A stretch of DNA of 64,000 nucleotides from Themeda triandra (Eukaryota; Streptophyta; Magnoliopsida; Poales; Poaceae): the NCBI GenBank assembly GCA_018135685.1, contig JAENPR010000909.1, positions 124,001-188,000 of the forward strand, in the 5' to 3' direction. Both the position numbers and the translations under genes were made by a program. The notes beneath the pieces are model-generated. The model was given only the letters and a program-made list of their open reading frames with translations. It searched no databases and had not been told where the DNA came from. How positions within the stretch are numbered: position 1 is the stretch's first letter; every line of letters begins with the position of its first letter. Below, piece by piece: positions 48,237-61,398 of the stretch.

Positions 48237-51200
48237 ATGAAACTCGTGGCTGGAGGCTAGCAGGGGTTGGGGAAACGCCCGGCGGTTCGTGGACTTCGAA
48301 TTGTCGAAGTCCGTGGTTCCGGATGTGATGTTCTTGTCGGAAACAAAATCCGATGAGAAAAAGATGAAGGTGTTGCAAAAGAAGCTGGGGTTGGAGAACA
48401 TGGAGGTGGTGGACTGCGTGGGTAGGAGTGGCGGTCTTGCTGTGTTGTGGAGGAGGGGGGTTGATCTGATTCTGTGAAGTAAATCAAAGAATCACATCGA
48501 CATGGAGGTCCAGGTGACTGGTGGTATTGCTTGGCGTCTCACTGGTGTCTATGGTGAGCCAGATCTGCCGCTGAAGTACAAAACGTGGCAGATGATGGAG
48601 GATTTGGCAGCGCAACATAATAATAACCACCCTTGGTTATGCGCTGGCGATTTCAACGAGATCTTGTTCCAACATGAGAAGGAAGGGGGAGTGGAGAGAC
48701 CGGGTGTGTACCTCGACAAGATTCAAACAAGCTCGGAGAAGGGCTGTGAACTCCATGATCTTGGGTTTGAAGGGGATGTCTTCACGGAGAAATAAACATA
48801 ATAAAGGAAATACTCACGTCCGAGAGACCGGGATAGAGCGCGTAGCAAACTTGAATGGCTACGAAGTTTCCTTTAGTCCATGTGAAAAATGGCGATCCTT
48901 TCCATAGTGATCACGAGCCGAGTTGTAATCTATACGTAAGAGGAGCATGTGATAAGGAGATCAAGTGGTCACAATGGTTTTAAATTTGAGGCTAATTCCT
49001 TTGGATGCAAGAAGAGGAGTTTAGGAGGGTAGTAGAGGAGTTGGGCTGGGAGGAGAAGGGCAACTTCGCAATGCCCGTCGGAGAGAATAAAAGGTGTAGC
49101 AACTAGTTTACGGGGACCGGAGCTGAAGGGAATGTCCTTGGTGATCTAGAGAAGAGAGTGAGGAGTGCTAAAAAAGAACTAGAAAAATAGCGTAGGGCTC
49201 CTTTGAGTGATGAGGCAGTGGGGAGAGAGGCGGTGTGGTCATTCAAGGTGGATCGCCTAGAAGAGCAGATAGATACGTATTGGAAACAAAGAGCCCATGT
49301 CAATTGGTTGCACTTTGGGGATAGGAATACCAGCTATTTTCACAAGGTGTGCTCGGAGAGGAAGAGGAGAAATAGAATAGGTCGACTAAAAAAGGAGAAT
49401 GGGGGTTGGGTGGAGGATGAAGAGGAGAAGAAGAATTTTATTACTAACCACTTTGTGCAGCTTTCAAGTCGGGCAGATTGAGGGAGGGGCAAACACAAAG
49501 CAACTTCTTGATGCCGTGCGGCCGAGTCACGCCTGAAATGAACAACCATCTCCTCAAAGAATTCACGGAGGAGGAGGTGAAGAACGCCTTGGACGCCATA
49601 GGGGATCTCAAAGCCCCGGGCCCCGACGGCATGCCCTCGGTCTTCTACAAGAACCTATGGGATGTTGTGGGGAACAAGATGACTGCCGAGGTGATGCATG
49701 TCCTGCGAGGGAACAATTTGCCTGATGGGTGGAATGACACGGTAATATCCCTGATCCCGAAGGTGGAAAATCCTGAGCGAGTCACAGAATTGCATCCAAT
49801 AAGTCTCTGTAATGTGACATACAAGGTGGTGTCCAAAGTGCTAGCTGCCAGATTGAGGTCAATTTTAGATGAGATCATTAGTCCCTCTCAGAGTGCTTTT
49901 GTCCCGGGTCGGTTAATCTCTGACAATATACTTGTTGCTTATGAGATTACTCACTTCTTGATGAATAAAAGAGAGGGGAATGTGGGCTATGCTGCCTTGA
50001 AGTTAGACATGAGCAAAGCATATGACCGAGTCGAATGGGTGTTCCTAGAAAAGATGATGGGGAAACTTGGTTTTGATGACCGCTGGATCAAGCTCATCAT
50101 GGAGTGTGTAACCACGGTCTCCTACCAGATCAAAGTCAATGGAGAGCTAACCGAAAAATTCAAACCGGAGTGAGGACTAAGACAAGGTGATCCGTTATCG
50201 TCATACCTATTTCTGATTTGTGCAGAGGGATTCTCGGCCTTGCTCCAAAAGGCTGAACAAGATGGAAGCATTGCAGGTGTTAAAGTCTGTCAATCAGCAC
50301 CAAGTGTATCGCACTTACTATTCGCCGATGATTCACTGATCCTGATTCGTGCGAATAGGGGGGATGCTCAACAGTTACAGGAAATCATGGACCTGTATGA
50401 AAGGTGCTCGGGTCAGATGATAAACAAAGCAAAGTCTCATTGTCTTTGTTCGTAAGAATACCAGAGTTGATCGAAAAGGGAGGTGTGTGAAAAACTCCAA
50501 GTCACCCGAGAGACTATGAATGAGAGATACTTGGGCTTGCCGTGCACATTGGGCAACGCGTGGAACATTTGCCTACTTGAAAGACCGAGTGTGGCGTCGT
50601 ATTCAGGGATGGAAAGATAAGTTTCTCTCCTGGGCAGGAAAGGAGATATTGATAAAAGCTATCGCCCAAGCAATTCCAACATTTGCTATGGGCTGTTTTG
50701 ACCTGACGAAGTCTCTATGTGATGAAATCAGCAAGATGGTGTGCCGCTTTTGGTGGAACCATCAGGAAGGAAAACACAAGATTCATTGGCTGAGTAGGGA
50801 GCTGCTGCAAACATGCAAGAAGGAAGGCGGTTTGGGGTTCAGGGATATACATGCGTTCAATCTAGCCATGCTGGCCAAACAAGGTTGGAGATTGTGGAGC
50901 CGACCTGATTCCTTGTGTGCTAAGATTCTGAAAGCAAAATACTTCCCAAACACTTCAGTTTTGGAGGCAAAACCCAAAGGGGGCATGTCCTATACGTGGA
51001 GAAGTATATTGAAAGGGGTGGAGGTGATGAAGATGGGAGTAATTTGGAGAATTGGTGATGGCCAGAACATAAGGATTTGGTCCGACCCCTGGTTGCCAAG
51101 GGAATTCTCAAGGGGACCGATCACGCCAAGAGGAGGATGCATTCTGTCCTATGTAGATGAGCTCATTGATCCGAATACGGGGCAGTGGGACATGACACTA

Positions 51201-51949
51201 GTCCGTGATACCTTCTGGGAGGATGATGCAAACTTGATCCTGGCCATTCCGGTGCATGAAGGAAGGGGGAACTGTCTTGCTTGGTACTATGACGAGCGAG
51301 GAGTTTTCAGTGTTAAGAGTGCCTACAAAGTCTACCACGCGTACCTGAAGCGCAACCGAGCGACTGGGAGTGCCCAGGGTAATAGCGGACGGTGGGCCGA
51401 TCCCATGTGGAACAAGTTATGGAAAACGAAGAGTCCAAGCAAGGTGAAACATTTCATATGGCGTATGGCCCATAACAAGTCACCCGGCGACGGAATCTTC
51501 GAAAAAGAAGATGAAGATTGACCCAAGTTGCCCTTCCGTGTCACGGCCGATGAAGATGGAGGACACTGTTTCTCAAGTGCAAACTAGCGCGGCAGATCTG
51601 GCAGGACCTAGACCTGGAAGCCACCCGTTCCAGGCTGGAAGATATATCAAACCCGCGAGACATGATAAGCTACATATTGCAGGAAAACGGAGAGAGGTGT
51701 AATCTCATATTCACGACCCTTTGGTACATATGGGCAGAAAGAAACTTGATCCGGGAGGAAGGGAAGAGAAGGCCAGCAGAATTCATAGCAAGGGCAATCA
51801 GATGCTATGCTGATGAACATTGGCAACCAAAACCGCAAAAGCAAAGAGCTCGGCAGATACCTGTGACAAATGAAAGCCACTCTGCCCGGGTTTTACGAAA
51901 CTGAATTGCGACGCTTCATTCATTCCAGGAGAGCGATGTGGTGGATGGG
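48237..51949 (+). pseudogene. LINE ORF2: endonuclease, reverse transcriptase, truncated RNase H
   Basis: Starts MKLVA. The AP-like endonuclease domain shows PDVMFLSETKS, GGLAVLWRRG and WLCAGDFNEILF. The RT domain shows LKAPGPDGMPSVFYKNLW, LISDNILVAYE, LKLDMSKAYDRVEW and the catalytic LLFADDSLIL. Later come the zf-RVT region (WNKLWKTKSPSKVKHFIWRM) and the start of RNase H (KLNCDASFIPGERCGGW), which ends at the LTR junction. Many stops and shifts (for example after FKPE at 50,171 and near 48,475) make it non-functional. ORF2 would nick the target and copy the RNA at that site. Confidence 0.85.
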
Positions 51950-52730
51950 TGTAACACTCCAAGTGTTAATGCCAATTGCATTTGCATAATCATGCATTCT
52001 TAATTGCCTTTGTTTGAAGATTATGGTTATATAGTTGGAATTCAAATTAAAAAAAAAAGAAAGAAAGAGAAAAGCAAATGCTACAGTGCCCCGCCCATGC
52101 TTCGCCCTGCTCCTAGTCGCCGCCGTAGCCGTTCGAGCACCTCCCCGGCTTTCCCGCGCAAGCAGGCGCGTGGGCCGGCCGCGGGCCGCCGCCCCCTCCC
52201 GCCCAAGGCCGAAGCCGGCCATTCCTCTTTCCCTTTCTCCTCCATTTTCTCTCCCTCCGCTCCCACCGGCCGCCATCAAGCCACCCTCGCAATTCATCCT
52301 CCACACTCGCCCATTTTCAAATTCGTCTCGCCTCTAGCGTCGCCACAAGCTCCTCTGCCTCCCCGACCCAGCCTTACCCGGCGTCATTGCGAGGTGAGCT
52401 CGTACGCCGCACCGCCGCCATGGCCGCGAGTTAGGTCTCGCGCGGCCAGCTCTCTCCCATCTCCCTTTTTCTTTTCTCGTTAGTGTTCTGGAGTCGCCCT
52501 GCCACGTAGACGCAACATCGAAGGCCTTGCTAGCCCTAGCATCGTGGTCTCGCCGGAACACGGCTTGCCACCGCGAGCTCCGCACGCCATCGCCTGTGCG
52601 CCGCCGCCGTCTTAGCCCGTGATAGCTTGCTTTTTCTACGCCGTTGGATGCGCGTCGTCGCGGGGAGTCGGATGGGGTAGGTCGTGTCGCCGAAAAGCAT
52701 CGCCGTCGGTGAGTCCGCCGCCGGCCGAGC
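51950..52730 (+). mobile_element. Outer LTR element, first part (interrupted)
   Basis: Begins TGTAACACTCCAAGTG directly after LINE RNase H sequence, then AT-rich, then strongly GC-rich (52,080-52,730). It continues at 63,709 after the copia insertion. The open frames in the GC-rich part lack any domain. LTR identity rests on the TG start and on the abrupt break in the LINE; superfamily unknown. Confidence 0.6.
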
Positions 52731-55024
52731 TGTAAGGTCCTAGATGGCTAGAGGGGGGTGAATAGCCTATAAAAATTTCTACAAACTCACTAAGCAAACT
52801 TCGTTAGAAACACAAACGGCGGAAAGCAAGTTATGCTTAGCCTACTAGATGTTGCAAGCCTCCTATCCAAGCAATTCTAGTAGGTGATCACTAGTACACA
52901 CAAAAGCTACCACTAGTGATCAAGAGTTCTACCCACGGGATTTAGTCTACACAAGAAGTGGTTCCCGACCGACCACACAAGCAATTCTACCCACGGATTT
53001 AGTCTACACAAGATGTGGTTCCGACCGACCACGCAAGCAATTCTACTTTGCAAGAATGTAATCAAAGTAATACAAGAGAGGGTAGGAGCTTGTTATACCG
53101 ACGTGTCGGGTCGAGGTTGCCAATCACCAAGGAGATGAACAATCAATCACAATTGGCAACACACAAAGGATGATGACCAATCATAGGAGACAAGATGAAC
53201 ACAATGATTTATCCTAGGATGTTCACTTGGGCACCGCCAAGCTACGTCACCCGTTGTGTCGACCAACACCTAGATGGTTCCTCGGTGTGACCCTCAAGTC
53301 ACTAGCCCCTCAAGGCTCGCCCGCAAGGCACCGCAAGACACCACTCTCAAGCGAGGTACTCAACGACACGCGCAATCCACTAGGATGCTCTTCGTGATCC
53401 CCACGAGGTGAGCTCAAACCTCTCACAATCAACCGGAGGTGGCCAAGAACAATCACCTTCTCTTGCCAACGCCTCCAACAATCTCCAAGCCGGCTAGGAG
53501 CGGTACTCTCCAAGAGTAACAAGAAATCCACCGGCTAAACCACCCACAAGTGCCACTAGATGCCCTCAAGCAATGCAAAGCACTAGGTGATTCACTCAAT
53601 CTCTTAGGATGAACAACCAAGCAAGGGAGAAGAGTGGGAGAGAGTCTCTTAGCTCAAAGAATGCACAAGGGATGAGAAATGGCCAAGAGACCTCCCAAGG
53701 GCCGGCCACCTTCTATTTATAACCCCTCAAACAAATGTGACCGATTACCCCGGGGAGGCCGAGAAGCGTCACGACGCGGACGCTCGTCGCAAACGGCCGG
53801 ACGCGTCCGCGCTTCCTCGTGCACGGCCCAAACCGAGCCGTTGCGCTCCATTCAAGCTCGTCTGCCCGTGTGCGTCCGTGCGCGCGCCAGGTCCGGCCAG
53901 CGTCGCCCGCGCCCCCATTCTTTGAACGATGCCCGCGGAACTTTCCGTCGTCGCCTCGCCCGCGCCCGGGCCGCGCCCGCCGCTCCGGGATTTCGACGAA
54001 CCAACCCCGGCAAGACGCTCGAGACCAACATCACGCCAGATAGGAACCTGATCGCCGTCCGATCGTCCAGCGTGCGTCCGAAGGTCCGTGCGCGTCCACT
54101 TGCTCGCGCCAAGTCACAATGCGCCGGACCAGCCCGCGTCAGCGCCAATTCTGGCGTCCGGCGTCGTATCAAAACTTCGTTTTTCAGCCGTCGTGACGCT
54201 AACTTCTCGGACATGCTATCCAACAAGTATACCAACTTGATCAACAAAGATAGCATGAATTCAACCAAATTTTGCATCCGGCGCAATAGAAAATATGCAT
54301 CCATTTTTCCCAAAAGCGCGAATCCCGCCTCACTGCTCGGCGGGAGGAAAGAGGGACCCAAACCCATCTCTACCCCGCAAACCACAAATAGCCCAAACGC
54401 CACCTTTGAAAATGTGCCAACACCACCAAGTGTACATCTCCATGTGCTTGTGTGTTAGCTTTTCACAATCATTTCCCAAAGGTTAGGTTAGCTCACTAGG
54501 CCCTACATGCAATGCACTTCATGAATTCACCTAGTGGCACCCGTGCGTCGAATAGCCGATAAGACTTCCCCTCTTAATAGTGCGGCTATCGATCCTAAAC
54601 CACTCACACCCTCTATGGTGTCTTGAGTGCAAAACAAAATGGCCCTATCGGTTATACCTTTGCCTTAAGCCCATTTTGTTCCTCCAAATGATATGAACGC
54701 TTCACACCACAATGTGACCGTCTCGATCCATCGACCTCGACTTCACTTGCCCTTCACCGTGCATCAGTCCATCGGCGCCTAGTCTTGCCCGAGCTTCACC
54801 ATCGCATGGTCCTTCACTCCAAGCCTCGACTAGCCCTTCACCTTCAACACCGGTCCATGGAGCCAAGCATCGTCTTGATCTTCATCTTTGATCACATGAC
54901 ACGTGTCATGCTTCATATTCAATATGCTCATCGTGTGGACAACCTTTCTCTAAATCAACCACTTAGATAAACAAGGTTAGTCCTAGGTTTCATCAATTAG
55001 CCAAAACCAAACTAGGGACTTTCA
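52731..55024 (-). repeat. 3' LTR of the copia element
   Basis: 2,294 bp. Nearly identical to the 5' LTR except in ~53,740-54,190, a CpG-dense block with many small indels and substitutions. It follows the polypurine tract in element orientation. Confidence 0.95.
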
Positions 55025-56152
55025 ATCTCCCCCTTTTTGGTAATTGATGACAACCTCAACAAAGATGATTTTATAATAAAGATTTTGAACTTGACATACT
55101 TGTCCAATCATTATGCTCACAAGAGAAATTTGGACAATTATAGCAAGTTCGGTTTTGGTAGTATTGCTCCCCCTACATATGTGCATAGAGTTTGGATTTG
55201 AAGCTTTGCACATATGCATGGATAGAAGTGTGGGGAGAGTAATTCTACCAAAATGATGCTAAGGTGTAAGAAATGGACCTTTGAAGCGTGACACCAATCG
55301 GAGTTGCCTTTTACACCATCCTTAGCACCATGAAGTAACTAGACATCCATCAAAAACTCAAGAACCCCGTGAGATCAACATTATAAGCAAAGTTCTTGAA
55401 CTACTTGTGAAGCAAGGGGAGTCTAGTTACAACCTATGCATGCTAGTAGATCATTTCATCAATCAAGTTCTATACTAGCATTGCACCACACAAGCAAGGA
55501 GACACTACTTGTATAAAACTTTAAAACTAGGTGCCATGAGCAAGTCATATGAGAATGCACAAACAAATGCAACAACTTTGTTCATGAGCTTGCTCCCCTT
55601 CTTGTGTGCATCAAAATTTTATTTACCCCTTTATCATGTTCAATCATCTTTTTCTCTCCCCTTTGTCAACAATTGCCCAAAATGGGATCAAATTGTGGAG
55701 AGAAAAGGACTTTGATGGAGTAAACAAAACTTTAGTCAAAATTGGTTCAATCTAGACCACTTGCCAAAGACATTTAATTCAGTTTGAACCAAAGACAAGC
55801 TTCTTCACACCTCATGACAAGGGTTATCTTGCCTATGTTGAATTAAACACTTGTAGCAAATATTCTAGATTCAACACTAGGATTGCAAGCCCACAAACAT
55901 GTCATATGTTACCACTAGATTAAAAAGCATAGAAGCAATAGTGGTAAACATATATACATCAAACACATTTGATTTATCATGAATGCTCCAAATGCACCTT
56001 GTATGTCTACATGTGCTACCACAAGTATAATCCTAAAGAATGAGTGACATGTCAACCAATTGTACCTTGCTTTGTCGAAGGAGAGGCATGTCAAGTAGTG
56101 GTGGGGTGCATTCAACACATGTTTGAGAAGTCAAGAATGTTCAATTCATTCC
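55025..56152 (-). other. Copia 3' untranslated interval with polypurine tract
   Basis: Lies between the RNase H stop and the 3' LTR. The polypurine tract is the complement of 55,025-55,040. The remaining ~1.1 kb is AT-rich with no env-like or other gene that I can recognise. Confidence 0.6.
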
Positions 56153-59100
56153 TTAGCTTGCAAAACCTTCTTTCATCAAGTGGCTTGGTGAGGATGTCGG
56201 CAAGTTGATCATCGGTGCCACACTTTCAATGGAAATGTCACCCTTTTGTTGATGATCTCTAATGAAATGATGCCTTATGTCAATGTGCTTTGTTCTTCCA
56301 TGTTGAACCGGGTTTTGTGTCATCTTGATTGCACTCTCATTATCACAAAATAATGGCACATTCTTGAAATTGATGCCATAATCCTTCAAAGTTGACTTCA
56401 TCCAAAGCAATTGTGCACAACAACTCCCCGCACTAACATATTCGGCTTCGGTAGAGATTGCCACACTATTTTATTTCTTTGAGGACCATGACACAAGTGA
56501 TCTTCCAAGAAGTTGACATGTACCACTTGTGCTCTTTCTATTGATCTTGCAACCACCATAGTCGGAGTCCGAATATCCAATCAATTCAAACTTTGACCCC
56601 TTGGGATACCACAATCCAACATCTCTTGTTTGCTTCAAGTACCTCAATATTCTCTTTGCGGCCGTGAGATGACTCTCTCTAGGTGAGGCTTGATATCTAG
56701 CACACATGCAAACACTAAACATGACATCCGCCTTGATGCGGTGACATAGAGTAGGCTTCCAATTAAAGACCGATATTCCTTTTGATTCACCATATTGCCA
56801 TCAAAATCACTATCAAGATTTCCATTAGTGCCCATTGGAGTTGAGATTGGCTTTGCATCTTGCATCCCAAACTTCTTCAACATGTCTTTTATGTATTTTC
56901 CTTGACTCACAAATGTCCCATTCTTCAATTGCTTGACTTGAAGACCAAGGAAATAGCTAAGTTCACCAATCATGGACATCTCAAACTCTTTTGCCATCAT
57001 TTCACCAAATTCTTCACAATATGCTTGATTGGTTGATCCAAAAATGATATCATCAACATAGATTTGCACAATGAAGAGATCATTTCCAATCTTCTTGGTG
57101 AATAGAGTAGTATCAACCTTGCCCATAATGAACCCCTTGGAGTGAAGAAAAGTCTTCAATCTCTCATACCATGCTCTAGGTGCTTGCTTCAAGCCATACA
57201 AAGCTTTCTTCAATTTGTACACATGGTTGGGCTTCTTCTCATCTTCAAAACCGGGAGGTTGCTCAACATATACTAGCTCAATGATGATCCCATTGAGAAA
57301 TGCACTCTTGACATCCATTTGATATAACTTGATGTTGTGGGCACATGCATAAGCCAATAGAATCCTTATTGCCTCCAATCTTGCCACGGAGCATATGTTT
57401 CATCATAGTCAAGACCTTCAACTTGAGTATAGCCTTGTGCAACTAGTCTTGCTTTGTTTCTAATCACAACACCATCTTAATCTTGCTTGTTCTTGAAAAC
57501 CCATTTGGTTCCAATGACATTGTGATCCTCCGGCCTCTCAACTAACTCCCACACATCATTTCTTGTGAAGTTATTGAGCTCTTCTTGCATTGCCATGATC
57601 CAATCGGCATCATCCAAGGCTTCCTCAACTTTCTTTGGCTCTTTGGTTGACACAAATGATGCATACTCACAAATCATAGCCACTCTTGATCTTGTTTGCA
57701 CACCACTTCTAATATCACCAATAACACTATCAATTGGGTGATCTCTTGCAACATGTTGTGGTTGTATCACTTGCACTTGATTGCTTGAGCTTGGTTGATC
57801 ACTTGACTTGTCCTCGTTGGATGAACTAGCACCATGATCTTGCACTTGAGCATTGCTAGCTTGTCTCAATGGAGAATTGAGCACTTCATCTTTATCATCT
57901 TGCACATCAACCACTTGCTTTGCTCTTATGTTACCAATGTCCATGTTCTTCATAGCTTCAACCAATTGAGTTCCACCAACATCTTCTAGATTCTCATCTT
58001 CATCTTGAGACCCATTGGTTTCATCAAATTGCACATCATGGACTTCCTCTCTAATGCCACTTGAATTGTTCCAAACTCTATAAGCCTTGCTTGTAGTTGA
58101 ATAACCGAGTAGGAACCCTTCATCACATCTCTTTTCAAACTTCCCCAATCTAGTGCCCTTTCTTAAAATGTAGCATTTGCAACCAAACACTCTAAAATAG
58201 CCAATGTTGGGCTTTCTTCCATGAAGTAACTCATATGGGGTCTTCTCTAGCAAAGTATGACAATAGAGCCTATTGATATAGTAGCATGCCGTGTTGATTG
58301 CTTCATCCCAAAATGATTGGCTAACATTGTACTCATGAAGCATTGATCTAGCCATATCAAGCAAAGTTCTATTCTTCCTCTCAACTAGGCCATTTGATTG
58401 TGGAGTATACTTGGCCGAGAATTGATGACCAATGCCATAGTGATCACACAATTCTTCCATTCTTGTATTCTTGAATTCACTCCCATTGTCACTTCTCACT
58501 TTCTTGATTCTCATGTCAAACTCATTGTGAACTCTAGTGAGAAAGGTCTTGAAGGTGTCATACACTTTACTCTTGTCACTAAGAAAGAATACCCATGTGA
58601 ATCTTGTGAAGTCATCCACTATGACAAACCCATACTTGTTGCCACCAATACTTGTGTATGTAGTTGGGCCAAATAGATCCATGTGCAACAACTCAAATGC
58701 CTTGCATGTGCTCATTATACTCTTCTTTGGATGTGAGTTTCCAACTTGCTTCCGGCTTGACATGCACTACACAACTTGTCCTTCTCAAATACAACATCTT
58801 TCAAGCCTTCAACAAGATTGTGTTGTGTGAGCTTCTTCAATTGTTTCATGCCAACATGTCCAAGCCTTCTATGCCAAAGCCAACCCAAACTTGATTTTGA
58901 TATCAAACATGTTGTCAAAGAAGCTTCACTAGTGTTGAAATCAACAAGATAGAGATTCTCATATCTAAAGCCTTTGAACACCAAGTTGGAGCCATCAAGA
59001 GAAACTACCTCAATATCATTTGCCCCAAAAATGCACTTATAGCCTCGATCACAAATTTGTGCCACGGAGAGAAGATTGAAATCCAAGCTTTCAACTAGCA

Positions 59101-59638
59101 TCACATTGGAGATACTCATGTCATTTGATATTGCAATCTTGCCCAAACCAACAACCTTGCCTTTCTTGTTATTGCCAAAAGTAATTGACTCAATGCCACT
59201 ATCATTCTTCTCAATTGAATCAAACATTCTTGATGTCTTAGGTCATGTGTTGAGAACACCCACTATCAATAATCCAATGTCTTCCTCCGGCTTTATAATT
59301 CACCTACAAGCAAATCAATGAAGCTTAGGTACCCATTTTTGCTTGGGTCCTTGTAGGTTAGTGACTAAGCTCTTTGGTACCCAAATTGCCTTCTTCTTTG
59401 GGCCAACAATGGGTGTACCAACAAACTTAGCTTGTACACCTTTCACACCCTTGGTAAGCACATAACAAGAATCAAAAGGTATAGCATTGTCAAGTTTCTT
59501 GTTTTGTTGCTTCTTGTTGCAATTTTGCTCTAGGTGCCCAACTTGCTTGCATCTATAGCAAAACCGACCATTGCTCTTCACAAAGCTAGGCTTTGGAGTT
59601 GCAAAGGCCGACTTGCCTTTCTTGGGGTTATAGCCCAA
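56153..59638 (-). pseudogene. Copia pol: zinc knuckle, protease, integrase, RT, RNase H
   Basis: The frame starts with a second zinc knuckle (CYRCKQVGHLEQNC). The protease active site DSGCSQHMT follows, with a TAA just after it at about 59,239. The integrase has HRRLGHVGMKQL and LCSACQAG (HHCC) plus the DDE residues in LLHMDLFGPTT, VRSDNGSEF and GLVERKNRT. The reverse transcriptase has KALYGLKQAPRAWYERL and the catalytic IYVDDIIFGS. RNase H has SDSDYGGCK and ISTEAEYVSAGSC and ends at 56,153. Breaks: TAA at 57,477, a 1-nt shift near 57,390 (APVARL region), a shift near 58,760 and one near 56,730. All domains are present but no single intact polyprotein. Confidence 0.9.
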
Positions 59639-59648
59639 TCCCTCTTTG

Positions 59649-61338
59649 TTAAGAGAACCTTTGGCTACCCAAGCACTTTAGCAAGCGGGCCTCACCACCA
59701 TAGGCTTTGCCTAAGGCATGAGTGAGCTCATCCACCTCCTTCTTGAGGGTCTCATTCTCTACCATTAGTGTAGCATCACAAGTGAAGCCATCACTAGTAG
59801 TGGAGATAGAGTCGGTGGTGGTGGTGGATGATGTGCTACAAGAAGGGTTAGCATTTGTCATGATGATAGGTTGATAAAATGACTCATCAATGATGTCACA
59901 AGTAAGACCTATATCACATGATGCAATCACCACTTTCTTTGCTTGTTGCTCAAGTAGAAGTGAGTGAGCTTCTTTAAGCTTAGAATGAGCATCACCAAGC
60001 TTCTCATGGTCTACCACTAGACTCTCATGAGTGGTCATAAGCTCACCTAGGGCTTTCTCAAGTATTTCTACTTTCATTGAAAGCTTCTTGCACTCCTTTT
60101 CCTTGGCAATAGCTATATCTCTAGTTTCTTGCATCAAGTCATATAATTGATCCTTAGTCGGTTCATCATCATCATCAACATTATCAACATCGTGAGCATA
60201 TTCCATCTCACTATCATCATATTGTACCTTTGTTTCCTTGGCCATGAAGCATGATGGTGATGTAGAGAATAATGAAGACTTCTTGTTGATGGCGATGGAA
60301 GCCATAGCCTTGTTGCTTGAATCTTCATCTTCATCATCATTGTCACTTTCCCAAGTGACCACAAATGCACCATTCTTGCCCTTCTTGAGTGTCATCTTGG
60401 CCTCATGCTTCTTCTTCTCAAACTTGCCCTTGTTGTAGTTCTTCTTCTTCTTCTCATATGGGCATTCGGCTTGTAGATGCTCGGTGCTATCACAATTGAA
60501 GCACTTTCTTGGTTGCTCTTGCTTCTTGAAGTTGTTCCTCTTGAAGCCTCTTCTCTTGATGAACATGTGGCCCATCTTCTTCACCACAAGAGCAAGTGCC
60601 TCATCATCAATCTCAAAGTCACCATCTTCCTCATTGGTTTCTTCTTCTTCAAAGATTGGTGCTTTGCCCTTGGAGGATGTGGCTTGGAATGCTACGGTCT
60701 TCTTCTTCTTCTCCTCTTCCACCTTCTCATCATCTTGATCAAATTTGTCATATGTCAAGACTTCTCCAAGCAAATCATTTGGCTTCTTATTTTCAAGCCC
60801 ATCTCTTTGTAGCATTAGCTTCAACATCTTGAAGCTCTTCTGCAAGCAAATCAAGAACTTGTGACAAAAGTCTTCATCTTTTGTCTTGTGCCCCAAACTC
60901 TTGAGATCATTCACAATCACTTGTAGACGATGAAACATTTCAATGATAGTTTCATCCTCCTTCTTCTTGAAGTTCTCGAACTCACTCTTGAGTCCATATA
61001 GCTTGGCACTCTTCACAACCTTGGTGCCCTCATATGTCTCACCCAACCTTGTCCATACTTCACTAGCAAGTTCCAAATCCTTGATCCCCTCAAACACCTT
61101 TGTATCAATGCCATTGTATAGGGTGTTGAGAGCCATTCTATTGCAAGTGATGTTGGCTCTATCTTCATCGGTGAGATGATCATTATCAAGAATGGCATAG
61201 TCATGCAATGTAACTTGCAAGACCTCTCTTGAATTGAACCAAGATACATGATCATCTTTCTCTTCCAATGATCAAAGGAACTAACTCCATCAAACATAGG
61301 CGGTTTGCCCCAACATGGTTGAACACAATTTGAGCCAT
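59649..61338 (-). pseudogene. Copia gag (capsid, zinc knuckle, coiled tail)
   Basis: ATG at 61,336-61,338 (MAQIVFNHV), then PPMFDGVSSFDHWKRKM and the long frame with LNTLYNGIDTKVFEGIKDL, a gag-type UBN2 region. A first zinc knuckle (CFNCDSTEHLQAEC) follows, then acidic and basic runs and a heptad-like C-terminal stretch (EKECKKLSMKVEILEKAL). It ends KAYGGEARLLKCLG. Shifts occur near 61,300 and near 61,225 in the first 120 nt. The long tail after the knuckle is typical of Sireviruses. Confidence 0.88.
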
Positions 61339-61384
61339 CTTAACACCGTAGGATGTTAAGCCTTGCACTAAGACGGTGACCTCG

Positions 61385-61396
61385 GCTCCGATACCA
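61385..61396 (-). promoter_or_regulatory. Primer-binding site (initiator-Met tRNA type)
   Basis: The minus strand reads TGGTATCGGAGC, 2 nt inside the 5' LTR. The canonical site is TGGTATCAGAGC. Confidence 0.9.
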
Positions 61397-61398
61397 CT

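Larger units (their letters stand above)
46621..51949 (+). mobile_element. L1-type LINE, degenerate, 3'-truncated by an LTR element
   Basis: A 5'UTR-like GC-rich leader (46,621-46,837) is followed by a gag-like ORF1 and an endonuclease/RT ORF2, in the order of plant L1 LINEs. The sequence stops within the RNase H domain at 51,949, where an LTR begins. The 3'UTR and poly(A) are therefore beyond the nested insertions, outside the window. The 5' boundary is approximate because no target duplication can be checked. Confidence 0.85.

Noticed and set aside
53679..54458. 259-codon open frame in the copia LTR
   Set aside because: It lies within the LTR, is broken in the partner LTR, and has no domain.
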